This document shows positions 1-8,163 of a stretch of DNA of 64,000 bases, piece by piece. The DNA is from Phosphoribacter sp037045055 (lineage in GTDB: Bacteria; Actinomycetota; Actinomycetes; Actinomycetales; Dermatophilaceae), in the NCBI GenBank assembly GCA_037045055.1, contig JBAOHJ010000003.1:496001-560000 (forward strand), written 5' to 3'. Position numbers and translations under genes: made by a program. The notes beneath the pieces are model-generated. The model was not told the DNA's origin. It made no database searches and saw only the letters and a program-made list of their open reading frames with translations. Numbering within the stretch: position 1 is the stretch's first letter; every line of letters starts with the position of its first letter.

Positions 1-29
1 CGGGTCGAACCAGGGCGGTCACAGGGGTC

Positions 30-494
30 TCATCCTGCCGGCAGCGTCCCGTCGCCCTCGTACCGGGCGATCATCGCGAGCCGGCGGGCGTGCCGCGCAT
101 CCCCGGAGAAGGGAGTGGCCAGGAAGGCGTCGACCACGGCGATGCCCTGCGCCACCGTGGTGAACCGGCCACCGAGCGAGACGACCTGGGCGTCGTTGTG
201 CTCGCGGGCCAGCCGGGCCAGCTCGACGGAGCCGCCGAACGCCGCGCGCACCCCGGCCACCTTGTTCGCCGCGATGAGCTCGCCGTTGCCCGAGCCGCCC
301 AGGACCACGCCCAGCGAGCCCGGGTCGGCGGCGACCGCGACGGCCGCCCGCAGCACGGCCACCGGGTAGTCGTCCTGCGCGTCGTAGGTGTGCGGGCCGT
401 GGTCCACGACCTCGTGACCGCCCCGGGTCAGGTGGGCCACGAGCGCCTCGTGCAGCTCGTATGCCGCGTGGTCACCTCCCACGTGCACGCGCAT
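30..494 (-). CDS. rpiB: Ribose-5-phosphate isomerase B (RpiB/LacAB family)
   Basis: Interconverts ribose-5-phosphate and ribulose-5-phosphate in the non-oxidative pentose phosphate pathway in the cytoplasm. The 154-residue protein opens with the family start VHVGGDHAAYELHEAL and has the phosphate/active-site loop GGSGNGELIAANK, with Glu at about residue 72. Mycobacterial RpiB enzymes use a Glu here rather than the Cys of E. coli RpiB. The C-terminal RHARRLAMIARYE helix is also typical. It lies just downstream of the Rv2466c-like gene on the same strand, as in mycobacteria (Rv2465c). The stop lies close to the window edge, so whatever follows it on the minus strand is not visible. Family assignment is firm. 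Confidence 0.95.
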   Translation of the reverse strand: MRVHVGGDHAAYELHEALVAHLTRGGHEVVDHGPHTYDAQDDYPVAVLRAAVAVAADPGSLGVVLGGSGNGELIAANKVAGVRAAFGGSVELARLAREHNDAQVVSLGGRFTTVAQGIAVVDAFLATPFSGDARHARRLAMIARYEGDGTLPAG

Positions 495-518
495 GTCTCT
501 CCCTCCGGGTGGGCCGGG

Positions 519-1148
519 TCAGGCTCGGTCGATGATCGGCCGCTGGGTCCGGGTCCGCTTGAGCTCGTAGAACCCGGGGGTGCCGGCGACGAGCAGACAC
601 CCGTCCCACAGCCGCCCGGCGGCCTCGCCCCGGGGTGCCGGGGTGACCACCGGCCCAAAGAAGGCCACGCCCTCCACCGCGACGATCGGGGTGCCCACGT
701 CGGTGCCGACCAGGGCGATCCCGCTGCGGTGGCTGCGGCGCAGGGCCGCGTCGTGCTTCTTCTGGGTCGCGGCGCCGGCCAGGGCGGGGGGCAGGTCGCA
801 CTCGGCCAGCGCCTCGGCGACGACCCGGCCGAGATTCTTCATCCGGCGCGCGTGGATGCGGGTGCCCATGGCGTCGTAGAGCGGCTTGACGACGCCGTCG
901 CCGTGGGCCCCCTGGGCGGCGACGATGACCCGCACCGGCCCCCAGGCCCGGTCCATGAGCTCTCGGTAGCCGGCGTCGAGGTCCCGACCGGCGTTGAGGA
1001 CCGACAGGCTCATCACCGACCAGGTGACATCGACCGGGCGGACCCGCTGCACCTCCATGAGCCATCGCGAGGTCAGCCACGCCCAGGGGCAGATCGGGTC
1101 GAACCACATCTGCGCAGACTGGCGACGGGCCCCCCGGACGGTTGACAT
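519..1148 (-). CDS. DsbA-fold protein of the mycothiol-dependent nitroreductase (Rv2466c) family
   Basis: A 209-residue thioredoxin/DsbA-fold cytoplasmic protein. The N-terminus carries MWFDPICPWAWLTSRWL, which matches the Rv2466c family context, where the active site is CPWC and the protein reduces nitro compounds and disulfides with mycothiol. Here the motif is CPWA: Cys at about residue 20 is kept but the resolving Cys is Ala. Such a single-Cys site fits a monothiol, glutaredoxin-like mechanism, which is inference. There is no signal peptide. Position between rpiB and pepN repeats the Rv2465c-Rv2467 order. Substrate is unknown. Confidence 0.85.
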   Translation of the reverse strand: MSTVRGARRQSAQMWFDPICPWAWLTSRWLMEVQRVRPVDVTWSVMSLSVLNAGRDLDAGYRELMDRAWGPVRVIVAAQGAHGDGVVKPLYDAMGTRIHARRMKNLGRVVAEALAECDLPPALAGAATQKKHDAALRRSHRSGIALVGTDVGTPIVAVEGVAFFGPVVTPAPRGEAAGRLWDGCLLVAGTPGFYELKRTRTQRPIIDRA

Positions 1149-1292
1149 GCGGCCATCCTGTCATCTCGCCCGCCGGTTCGCTGGCCGTGGCGGCGCGTTG
1201 ACGGTCCGCGCTCGCGGCGACGCCGTCCCGTCGACGGCCACCTAGGATGCAGAGGTCGCCACCGCGCCCCCCCGTCACCAGGAGCGGCCTGC

Positions 1293-3878
1293 ATGCCCGG
1301 AACGAACCTCACCCGCGAGGAGGCGGCCGGTCGCGCCGCCGCCCTGCAGGTGGACAGCTACCTCGTCGAGCTCGACGTCACCACCGGCGAGCGCACCTTC
1401 GCCACCCGCACGACCGTGCGGTTCGCCACCCACGAGCCGGGCGAGTCGACGTGGATCGACTTCGTCGGGGAGTCGGTCCAGCGGGTCAGCCTCAACGGCA
1501 TCGACCTGCACCCCGACGAGGCGTTCCAGGACAGTCGGATCGCCCTGCCGGACCTGGGCGCGGACAACACCCTCGTCGTCGAGGCCACGGGGCGCTACAC
1601 CAACAGCGGGGAGGGCCTGCACCGCTTCGTCGACCCGATCGACGCCGAGGTCTACCTCTACAGCCAGTTCGAGGTGGCCGACGCCCGGCGGGTCTTCGCC
1701 GTGTTCGAGCAGCCCGACCTCAAGGCGAGCTTCACCTTCGTCGTCACCGCGCCCGAGCACTGGACCGTGGTCTCCACCCAGCCGACCCCCGCGCCGGTGC
1801 CCGCCGGGCCGGGCACGGCGACCTGGACCTTCCCGCCCACGCCCCGGCTCTCCGGCTACGTCACCGCCGTCTGCGCCGGCCCCTACGACGTCGTGCGCGA
1901 CGAGCTGGTCGGCCGCGATCGGGTCGTGCCGCTGGCCATCTACACCCGCAAGACCCTCACCGAGCACCTCGACGCCGAGGAGCTCTTCGACGTGACGAAG
2001 ATCGGGTTGCGCTACTTCGAGGAGCAGTTCGACACGGCATACCCGTTCGAGAAATACGACCAGATCTTCGTGCCGGAGTTCAACGCCGGGGCGATGGAGA
2101 ACGCGGGGTGCGTGACGATCACCGAGGCCTACGTCTTTCGCGGCACCGCGCCCGAGGCCACCGTGGAGCGGCGCGCGCTGACCGTCCTGCACGAGCTGGC
2201 GCACATGTGGTTCGGCGACCTGGTGACGATGCGGTGGTGGGACGACCTGTGGCTCAACGAGTCGTTCGCGGAGTGGGCCTCGTCGGTGTGCCAGGCCGAG
2301 GCGACCCGCTGGCACGAGGCGTGGACGACGTTCCAGAGTCACGAGAAGGGGTGGGCCTACCAGCAGGACCAGCAGTCCGACACCCACCCGGTCTACGCCG
2401 ACATGCGCGACCTGCACGACATCGCCGTGAACTTCGACGGCATCACCTACGCCAAGGGCGGGTCGGTGCTCAAGCAGCTGGTTGCCCATGTCGGGCGAGC
2501 GGCGTTCACCACCGGGCTGATCCGCTACTTCCGCGCCCACGCGTTCGGCAACACGACGATGGCCGACCTGTTCGCGCAGCTGGAGGCGACCTCGGGTCGG
2601 GACCTGCAGGACTGGGCGCAGCGCTGGCTGCGCACCGCCGGGGTCAACACCCTGTGGATCGACCTGCAGACCGACGCCGACGCCGTGGTGACCTCGGCGA
2701 CGTTGCGCCAGAGCGCGATCCCGGCGCATCCGACGCTGCGCCCGCACCGGTTGGGCATCGGCGGCTACGACCTGCGCGACGGCAGGTTCGGGCGCACGGC
2801 ATACCACGAGGTCGACGTCGACGGGCCGAGCACCCCGCTGCCCCACCTCGTCGGCACCCGGCGCCCGGACGTGCTGCTGCCCAACGACCAGGACCTCAGC
2901 TACGCCAAGATCCGCCTGGACCCCCAGTCCTTCGACCTGGCCACCGGCCATCCCGAGGCGTTCGAGGACAGCCTGCCGCGCAGCCTGGTCACGGCCTGCC
3001 TGTGGGAGCTGGTCCAGGAGGGCGACCTCGCCCCCTCGGACTTCCTGGACTACCTGGTGGCCTGCGTGCCGGTGGAGCGGCAGTCCACCGCGCTGCGCAC
3101 GATCCTCACGACGACCAAGCAGATCCCCTCGATGCTGTTGTCGACGGTGAACTGGTTCACCCCGCCGCCGCAACGGGCCGGGGCGCGGGCCCGGGTGCTG
3201 CCGGTGATCCGGGCCGCGGCCGACGCCGCGGCGCCTGGCAGCGACGCGCAGCTGCAACTGGTCACGGCGTACGGCTGGCTGATGCAGGGCCCGGAGCAGG
3301 CCCAGTGCATCCGCGACGTGCTCGCCGGCCACGGCCCGTTCCCCGGGCTGGCCGTCGACCAGGACCTGCGCTGGGGGCTGCTGTGCTCGTTGGCGGTCGC
3401 CGGAGCGGCCACCGACGCCGACGTCGAGGCGGAGCTGGCGCGTGACCCCTCGGTGGCCGGTCACGAGCGCGCGCTCTACGCCCGGGCGGCCATGCCGACG
3501 GCCGCGGCCAAGGACTGGGCGTTCCGGCTGGTCTTCGACGAGGACACCCAGACCAACGCCGCGGTGGAGCACCTCGGGCAGGGCTTCCGTCGGGTCCTGG
3601 ACGCCCCGGCCCTGCTCACGCCGTACATCGAGCGCTTCCACGAGGCGATCCTGCCCACCTTCGCGTCGCGCTCGTACGGGATCGGCGAGCGGCTGGTGAA
3701 GTACTTCTACCCCCGCGACCTGGCCAACGCGCCCCTGCGCGATCGCAGCCGCCGGTGGCTGGCCGAGCACCCGGACGCGCCCAGCGGGCTGCGCCGCCTC
3801 ATCGTCGAGCAGCTGACCTTCGTCGAGACCGCGGTCGCCGCCCAGCAGCGCGACGCCGCCGCCGACTCGCGGGGCTGA
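1293..3878 (+). CDS. pepN: Aminopeptidase N (M1 family metallopeptidase)
   Basis: Zinc aminopeptidase that removes N-terminal residues from peptides in the cytoplasm. At 861 residues it has the usual length of actinobacterial PepN. The exopeptidase motif GAMEN lies near residue 266 and the zinc site HELAH begins at about residue 300, with the third ligand in NESFAEW 24 residues on. A C-terminal ERAP1-like helical domain follows. ATG at 1293 is preceded by AGGAGCGG at good spacing. There is no signal peptide. Divergent from the Rv2466c-like gene, as Rv2467 is from Rv2466c. The MscS gene starts four bases after its stop, so co-transcription is likely. Confidence 0.97.
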   Translation: MPGTNLTREEAAGRAAALQVDSYLVELDVTTGERTFATRTTVRFATHEPGESTWIDFVGESVQRVSLNGIDLHPDEAFQDSRIALPDLGADNTLVVEATGRYTNSGEGLHRFVDPIDAEVYLYSQFEVADARRVFAVFEQPDLKASFTFVVTAPEHWTVVSTQPTPAPVPAGPGTATWTFPPTPRLSGYVTAVCAGPYDVVRDELVGRDRVVPLAIYTRKTLTEHLDAEELFDVTKIGLRYFEEQFDTAYPFEKYDQIFVPEFNAGAMENAGCVTITEAYVFRGTAPEATVERRALTVLHELAHMWFGDLVTMRWWDDLWLNESFAEWASSVCQAEATRWHEAWTTFQSHEKGWAYQQDQQSDTHPVYADMRDLHDIAVNFDGITYAKGGSVLKQLVAHVGRAAFTTGLIRYFRAHAFGNTTMADLFAQLEATSGRDLQDWAQRWLRTAGVNTLWIDLQTDADAVVTSATLRQSAIPAHPTLRPHRLGIGGYDLRDGRFGRTAYHEVDVDGPSTPLPHLVGTRRPDVLLPNDQDLSYAKIRLDPQSFDLATGHPEAFEDSLPRSLVTACLWELVQEGDLAPSDFLDYLVACVPVERQSTALRTILTTTKQIPSMLLSTVNWFTPPPQRAGARARVLPVIRAAADAAAPGSDAQLQLVTAYGWLMQGPEQAQCIRDVLAGHGPFPGLAVDQDLRWGLLCSLAVAGAATDADVEAELARDPSVAGHERALYARAAMPTAAAKDWAFRLVFDEDTQTNAAVEHLGQGFRRVLDAPALLTPYIERFHEAILPTFASRSYGIGERLVKYFYPRDLANAPLRDRSRRWLAEHPDAPSGLRRLIVEQLTFVETAVAAQQRDAAADSRG

Positions 3879-3881
3879 CCG

Positions 3882-4823
3882 GTGCCGCCGGGCGTGGAGC
3901 GCAGCGCAGCCCCGGTGGCCCACCGGGCCCTGGCCGCCGACTGGGCCGAGGTCGCCGACCAGGTCACCCGCCCGCTGCAGGTGCTCGCGGTCCTGCTGGT
4001 CGCGCTGGTGACCCGCTGGCTGGCCTTCCGGGTCATCGACCGGGTCGTCGACGCGGCCGGCCGGCGGCACGCCCAGCGTGGGGCGGACCGTCCGGGCCGG
4101 GCCGTGCAGGCCTTGGCCAGCGCCGCCGGGCTGGACCACGAGCGCTATGTCCAGCGCACCCAGACGATGGGGGCGGTGCTGCGCAGCGTGGTCACCGTGG
4201 TCGTCGCGAGCATCGCCCTGCTCACCGTCCTGGCCCTGATCGGCGTGCCGCTGGCTCCGCTGCTGGCCTCGGCCGGGGTCGGCGGGGTAGCGCTGGGGTT
4301 CGGCGCCCAGAGCCTGGTCAAGGACTTCATCTCGGGCGTGTTCATGATCGTCGAGGACCAGTACGGCATGGGCGACGTCGTCGACACCGGCTCGGTGGTC
4401 GGCACCGTCGAGGACGTCAGCCTGCGGGTGACCCGGATCCGCGACGCCGGGGGGGTGGTGTGGTACGTCCGCAACGGCGAGATCGTCCGGGTGGGCAACC
4501 GGTCCCAGGGCTGGTCCACCGCGGTGGTCACCGTGCCGGTCGACTACCGCGCCGACGTCGATGGCGCGGTGGCCGCCGTCGGCGAGGCGGTCGCGGAGCT
4601 GGCGACCGAGCCGGGGTGGGCCGACCGGGTGCTCGACGCGCCCAGCGCCGCGCAGGTCGAGTCGCTCGACGGCGGGGTCGTCACCGTGCAGGTCACCGTG
4701 CGGTGCGCGGCCAATGAGAACGTCGCCGTGGAGCGCGAGATCCGCCGGCGGGTGGCCGTGGCGCTGCCGCACGCCGGGATCGCTCTGGGGGCGCCGACGC
4801 CCGAGGCGGAGGGCGACCGGTGA
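3882..4823 (+). CDS. Mechanosensitive ion channel, MscS family
   Basis: Small-conductance mechanosensitive channel of the cytoplasmic membrane that opens under membrane tension during osmotic downshock. The 313-residue protein has a hydrophobic helix near residues 30-50, a second at about 100-125 and the pore-lining TM3 rich in Gly/Ala (LLASAGVGGVALGFGAQSLV). This is followed by the conserved KDFISGVFMIVEDQYGMGD of the beta domain and a C-terminal alpha/beta vestibule. GTG at 3882 gives a four-base gap from pepN, and its stop overlaps the globin start. Expression with pepN and glbO is likely translationally coupled. Confidence 0.93.
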   Translation: MPPGVERSAAPVAHRALAADWAEVADQVTRPLQVLAVLLVALVTRWLAFRVIDRVVDAAGRRHAQRGADRPGRAVQALASAAGLDHERYVQRTQTMGAVLRSVVTVVVASIALLTVLALIGVPLAPLLASAGVGGVALGFGAQSLVKDFISGVFMIVEDQYGMGDVVDTGSVVGTVEDVSLRVTRIRDAGGVVWYVRNGEIVRVGNRSQGWSTAVVTVPVDYRADVDGAVAAVGEAVAELATEPGWADRVLDAPSAAQVESLDGGVVTVQVTVRCAANENVAVEREIRRRVAVALPHAGIALGAPTPEAEGDR

Positions 4824-5233
4824 GCTTCTACCAGGAGGTGGGCGGGCACCCGACGTTCGTCCGACTCGTCGGCGGGTTCTACGCCGGGGTGGCCGACGAC
4901 CCACCGCTGCGGGCGCTCTACCCCGAGGCCGACCTCGCTGCGGCGCAGCAGCGCCTGCTGATGTTCCTCGAGCAGTACTTCGGCGGCCCCACGGCATACT
5001 CGCAGCAGCGCGGCCACCCGCGGCTGCGGATGCGTCACGCCCCGTATGCCGTCACGCCGCAGCAGCGCGACCGCTGGCTGGGGCACATGCTCGCCTCGGT
5101 GGACGAGCTCGCCGCCGACGGCACCCTCGACTCCGCCCACGTGGCGGTCCTGCGCGACTACCTCACCCGGGCCGCGGACATGCTCGTCAACTCCGGCGTC
5201 GTCGGGCCGCCGCCGATCCCCGGCGGTTCCTAG
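4820..5233 (+). CDS. glbO: Group II truncated hemoglobin (GlbO type)
   Basis: Small heme protein of 137 residues, close to mycobacterial trHbO. It binds O2 and other diatomic ligands; proposed roles are respiration support and peroxide or NO chemistry. The segment FLEQYFGGPTAYSQQRGHP is nearly identical to GlbO, with the proximal His in RMRHAPY at about residue 73 and the group II Trp in RDRWL at about 86. The GTG start lies inside the MscS stop (GTGA overlap at 4820-4823), so translation is coupled. In M. tuberculosis glbO (Rv2470) also lies near pepN. Confidence 0.96.
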   Translation: MSFYQEVGGHPTFVRLVGGFYAGVADDPPLRALYPEADLAAAQQRLLMFLEQYFGGPTAYSQQRGHPRLRMRHAPYAVTPQQRDRWLGHMLASVDELAADGTLDSAHVAVLRDYLTRAADMLVNSGVVGPPPIPGGS

Positions 5234-5355
5234 TCGCCCAGCCCGCGCGACCCGCACCCGCCCGGCCGGCACCGACCCCGACGCGGCGACGGTCACCCTG
5301 CAGGGGGTGTGGACGACGCCAGCGGCGCCGTGGCGCGCCGATCTAGCGTGACGAC

Positions 5356-5655
5356 ATGCACCTGCACGTCGACCCCGACGACCTCACCGCCGTCGGCTCC
5401 GAGCTCAGCAGCGACGGCCCCACACTGCGCGCCGCGGCGGCCCTGCTCCAGACGCACCGGTATGCCGCGCCGGCCGCGGCCGAGGGCTACCCCGAGCTGG
5501 CCGGTGCCGTCGGCGAGGTGTTCGGTGCGGCCGTCGCGGCGCTGGGAACCCTGGCCGACGCGGCGGACGTGCTGGCCTGGGGCCTGGACCGGGCCGGCAC
5601 GGCCTACCGGGCGGTCGAGGCGGGCCTGGTGAGCTCACTGGAGAGCTCGCCGTGA
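5356..5655 (+). CDS. EspC/WXG100-like small protein, candidate type VII secretion substrate
   Basis: A 99-residue, all-helical protein with Ala-rich amphipathic segments and a central helix-breaking stretch, the size and layout of EspC (DUF2580)/WXG100-type proteins. Near the C-terminus it has AYRAVEAG, a Y-xxx-E at residues 84-88, matching the YxxxD/E signal of ESX substrates. Its stop overlaps the next start (GTGA), so it is coupled to the larger WXG-type protein. No ESX core genes (eccB, eccC, eccD, mycP) are visible. ESX assignment rests on motif and pairing only. Confidence 0.6.
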   Translation: MHLHVDPDDLTAVGSELSSDGPTLRAAAALLQTHRYAAPAAAEGYPELAGAVGEVFGAAVAALGTLADAADVLAWGLDRAGTAYRAVEAGLVSSLESSP

Positions 5656-7781
5656 GCGACCTGGACCTGGCCCTGCCGATGCCTCCCGACATCTGCGCCG
5701 CGACGACCGACGCGGCCTGCGCGTTGGAGCGAGCCCGGGCCTGGGCCGAGGGCACCTCCCTGTCGCGCCGCCACGGCCTGGTCCCGCTGCTGTCGAGCAC
5801 GTGGTCCGGGCCGGCCGCCGAGGCGGCTCGGGCCGAGGCGGGCACGGCAGGCCGGCAGTGCCAGGACCTCGTCGGGTCCTTCGCCGCGCCTGCCGCGGCG
5901 CTGCGCACGTTCGCCGCCGAGGTGGCCTCGACGCGAGCAGCCGTGGCCGGGCTGCGCGAGCAGTGGCAACAGGCCGAGCGGCTCGAGCGGCTGCGCCTGG
6001 CCGCCCTGACCCCCGAGGACCCCACCGCACCGGCGATCACCCTTGCGGCACATCGAGAGTGCGACCGCACGCAGGCCGAGCTGCAGTCCCGTCACGCCCA
6101 ACACCTGGCGCGGCTGCGCCAGCAGCAGACCTTGGCCGCGGCGATCCTGCGCGACACGGCGGGGGGGACCGGCACTGGGGGCGCGACCCGGCGAAGCCTG
6201 CTGGACCGACTGCCGTTGACCGACGGCGCGATCCGGGCCGGCCAGGCGCGGGCCCTGGTCGCGGGGCTGCTCGACGGCATGCCGCCCCAGCCGGCGAGCT
6301 GGGGGGAGCGGGAGTGGGACCGCATCGGCACCCTCGGCGAGCGCGTCGCCGACCCCTACGTCGCGCTGGCCCTGGTGGAGCGCCTCGGGGTGTCCGCCCT
6401 GGCGGCGGCCCTGCGAGCGGGCCGGTGGGACCGGGCCGACGCGGCGCGCCGGCATCTCGCGCCGCTGGGCACCGCGGTGGTGAGCGCCCTGTCGAGCCGC
6501 GCCGAGAGCGACCCGGCCTGGCGACAGCGACGCGACCGGCTGGCCGAGGACGCCGTCTGCGGCCCACGCGAGCGTCTGGCCGACCTCGTCGAGCTCATGG
6601 GCTTGGGCACCGGGCGGGTCGCCCCGCAGGCGGCCGTCCTCGTGGGAGCGATGCGGGCCTTGCTCCGCGAGGACCCGGTCGGCGCCGACCACCCGATCAT
6701 CCCGCCGGCCGAGCCCCCCGCCGACGCCCTCGGAGCCCGCGGCCCGGTCGACGCCGTCGGTGAGCTGCTCGAGCTGGCCGGGCGGGACCCGACGGTGGCG
6801 CGAGCCGTCCTGCTGGCCGACGACGGGCCCGGCACGGACACCGTGCTGCACCGGCTCGTCGTCGACCGGCCGTTGGCCCACGCGGGCACCGGGGCCATCC
6901 TGCCCTCCAGCGTGGTGCTCTCGCGCCTGCTGGTCGACCTGGCGGCCGTGCCGGACCACGCCCTGGCCGCGCACCGGCTGGACGAGGAGTTCGCCCGGGA
7001 CCTCGGTGCCGCAGCCCTGGCCAGCTGGGACCTGAAGGACGCCGCCGCACCCAACGTCGCTCGGCACCTGGCCCCGTTCGGGCTCGCGGCCGCCGACCTG
7101 CTCGTCCGCGAGCCACAGCGGGTGGCCGCCGCGCTCTTCACCGTGGACACGGCGGACCGGCGCGGCGACGCGATCGCCCGGATGCAGGGGCTGCTGGGCC
7201 AGGTCGGCACCGCGACGTTCTTCCAGCTGCACGACGGCAGCCAGCCGACCCCGGTGCGCCGGGTGACCGACGCCGTCGTGGACTACCAGGCCGGCCTGCT
7301 GTCCGCGGCCCCGGTCGGCGTGGCGCGCGACCAGGGCACCGTCGACGTCGGCGAGGCCGCCGGTTTCGTCGTCGGCTCTGCCGTCCTGGCTACGGACCGC
7401 GCCGCGGCCCGTATCGACGAGGTGCTCGAGTCGATGCGTCGGGCCCTGGACCTGGTCGCCGCCGCGGTGCCGCTGCCCGACCCCACGTCGCGCACAGGCA
7501 CGCTCGCCGTCACGGCGGTGGCCTCCGAGCCGGTCCGGTCCTCCGTGCTCGATCTGGTCACCAAAGACGTCCCCGCCGACGCCCAGGCCCGGGCCCGGGT
7601 GAGCGCGGACCGGCTCGCCGACACCACCAGCGACATCGTCCGCTGCGCGGTCGCCCGATCGCTGGACCCGGGGGGGTCCGGCGACCCCGAGGCCAGGCGG
7701 TTGACGCGGCTGGCCGACGCGGCCATCGCCGATGGCATCAGGGCCCGCCGAGAAGCTCCGACACCGCTGCCAGCTCGCTGA
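5652..7781 (+). CDS. Large protein with WXG100-like N-terminal region
   Basis: A 709-residue protein that I cannot name with certainty. The first 130 residues look like a WXG100 helical hairpin: SSTWSGPAAEAARAEAG with W51-S-G53 at the turn, followed by a coiled-coil-like arm. The rest is Ala-rich and helical, with a stretch near residues 525-600 (VVDYQAGLLSAAP, AAGFVVGSAVLAT) resembling the C-terminal part of DUF6571-type actinobacterial proteins. No TM segment or toxin motif is obvious. It is translationally coupled to the EspC-like gene, and the two probably act as partners. Its 3' end overlaps the convergent DUF6912-like gene by 44 bases. Confidence 0.65.
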   Translation: MSDLDLALPMPPDICAATTDAACALERARAWAEGTSLSRRHGLVPLLSSTWSGPAAEAARAEAGTAGRQCQDLVGSFAAPAAALRTFAAEVASTRAAVAGLREQWQQAERLERLRLAALTPEDPTAPAITLAAHRECDRTQAELQSRHAQHLARLRQQQTLAAAILRDTAGGTGTGGATRRSLLDRLPLTDGAIRAGQARALVAGLLDGMPPQPASWGEREWDRIGTLGERVADPYVALALVERLGVSALAAALRAGRWDRADAARRHLAPLGTAVVSALSSRAESDPAWRQRRDRLAEDAVCGPRERLADLVELMGLGTGRVAPQAAVLVGAMRALLREDPVGADHPIIPPAEPPADALGARGPVDAVGELLELAGRDPTVARAVLLADDGPGTDTVLHRLVVDRPLAHAGTGAILPSSVVLSRLLVDLAAVPDHALAAHRLDEEFARDLGAAALASWDLKDAAAPNVARHLAPFGLAAADLLVREPQRVAAALFTVDTADRRGDAIARMQGLLGQVGTATFFQLHDGSQPTPVRRVTDAVVDYQAGLLSAAPVGVARDQGTVDVGEAAGFVVGSAVLATDRAAARIDEVLESMRRALDLVAAAVPLPDPTSRTGTLAVTAVASEPVRSSVLDLVTKDVPADAQARARVSADRLADTTSDIVRCAVARSLDPGGSGDPEARRLTRLADAAIADGIRARREAPTPLPAR

Positions 7782-8163
7782 CGTCGTACCACGACAGGTC
7801 CCGGCCACCCGGTGACTCGTCGACATGGAAGGCTCCGAACCGCCCCACCGGGACCTCGCCGGACAGGGCGACCCGAGCGGGGTCGGCGGGGTCGCCGGAG
7901 TCGTGGACGGCGCCGACGTCGACGTCGGCGGCGCCCACGACCCGCCGGACCGGGATGCCGAACGCGGCCCGGCCCGCCGCCGTCGCGGCCGCGGTGTAGG
8001 CGGCGTGCTCGAGCGCCTCCAGGTCCGCGCCCGGCGCGGCGCGCTCGAGCGCGGGCGTCACGGCATACCCGGTCGTCACGGCGACGGCCCCGCGGTGCCC
8101 GGCCAGGCCGGCGACGTCGGCCGTCGACAGCGGCAGGTAGACCCGCACCCGCGGGCCGGTCAC
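7738..8163 (-). CDS. Conserved actinobacterial protein (DUF6912-like)
   Basis: A 141-residue soluble protein beginning MTGPRVRVYLPLSTADVAGL and ending in LSWYDVSELAAVSELL. Both segments recur in a short conserved actinobacterial family I recognise as DUF6912; function is unknown. No signal peptide or membrane segment. The start overlaps the stop of the upstream acyltransferase gene by four bases (ATGA), so the two are co-translated. The 3' end runs into the convergent WXG-type gene. Confidence 0.75.
   Translation of the reverse strand: MTGPRVRVYLPLSTADVAGLAGHRGAVAVTTGYAVTPALERAAPGADLEALEHAAYTAAATAAGRAAFGIPVRRVVGAADVDVGAVHDSGDPADPARVALSGEVPVGRFGAFHVDESPGGRDLSWYDVSELAAVSELLGGP

Noticed and set aside
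1..29. Start of a DNA glycosylase (Fpg/Nei) gene downstream of rpiB at the left edge
   Set aside because: Synteny with Rv2464c makes it likely, but the 29 visible bases do not show the PEG-type N-terminus, so nothing can be supported.
1275..4997. A 1240-codon open frame on the minus strand opposite pepN and the MscS gene
   Set aside because: It is antisense to two well-conserved genes. The composition (Arg, Gly, Val, Asp-rich, without domains) is what GC-rich antisense frames yield.
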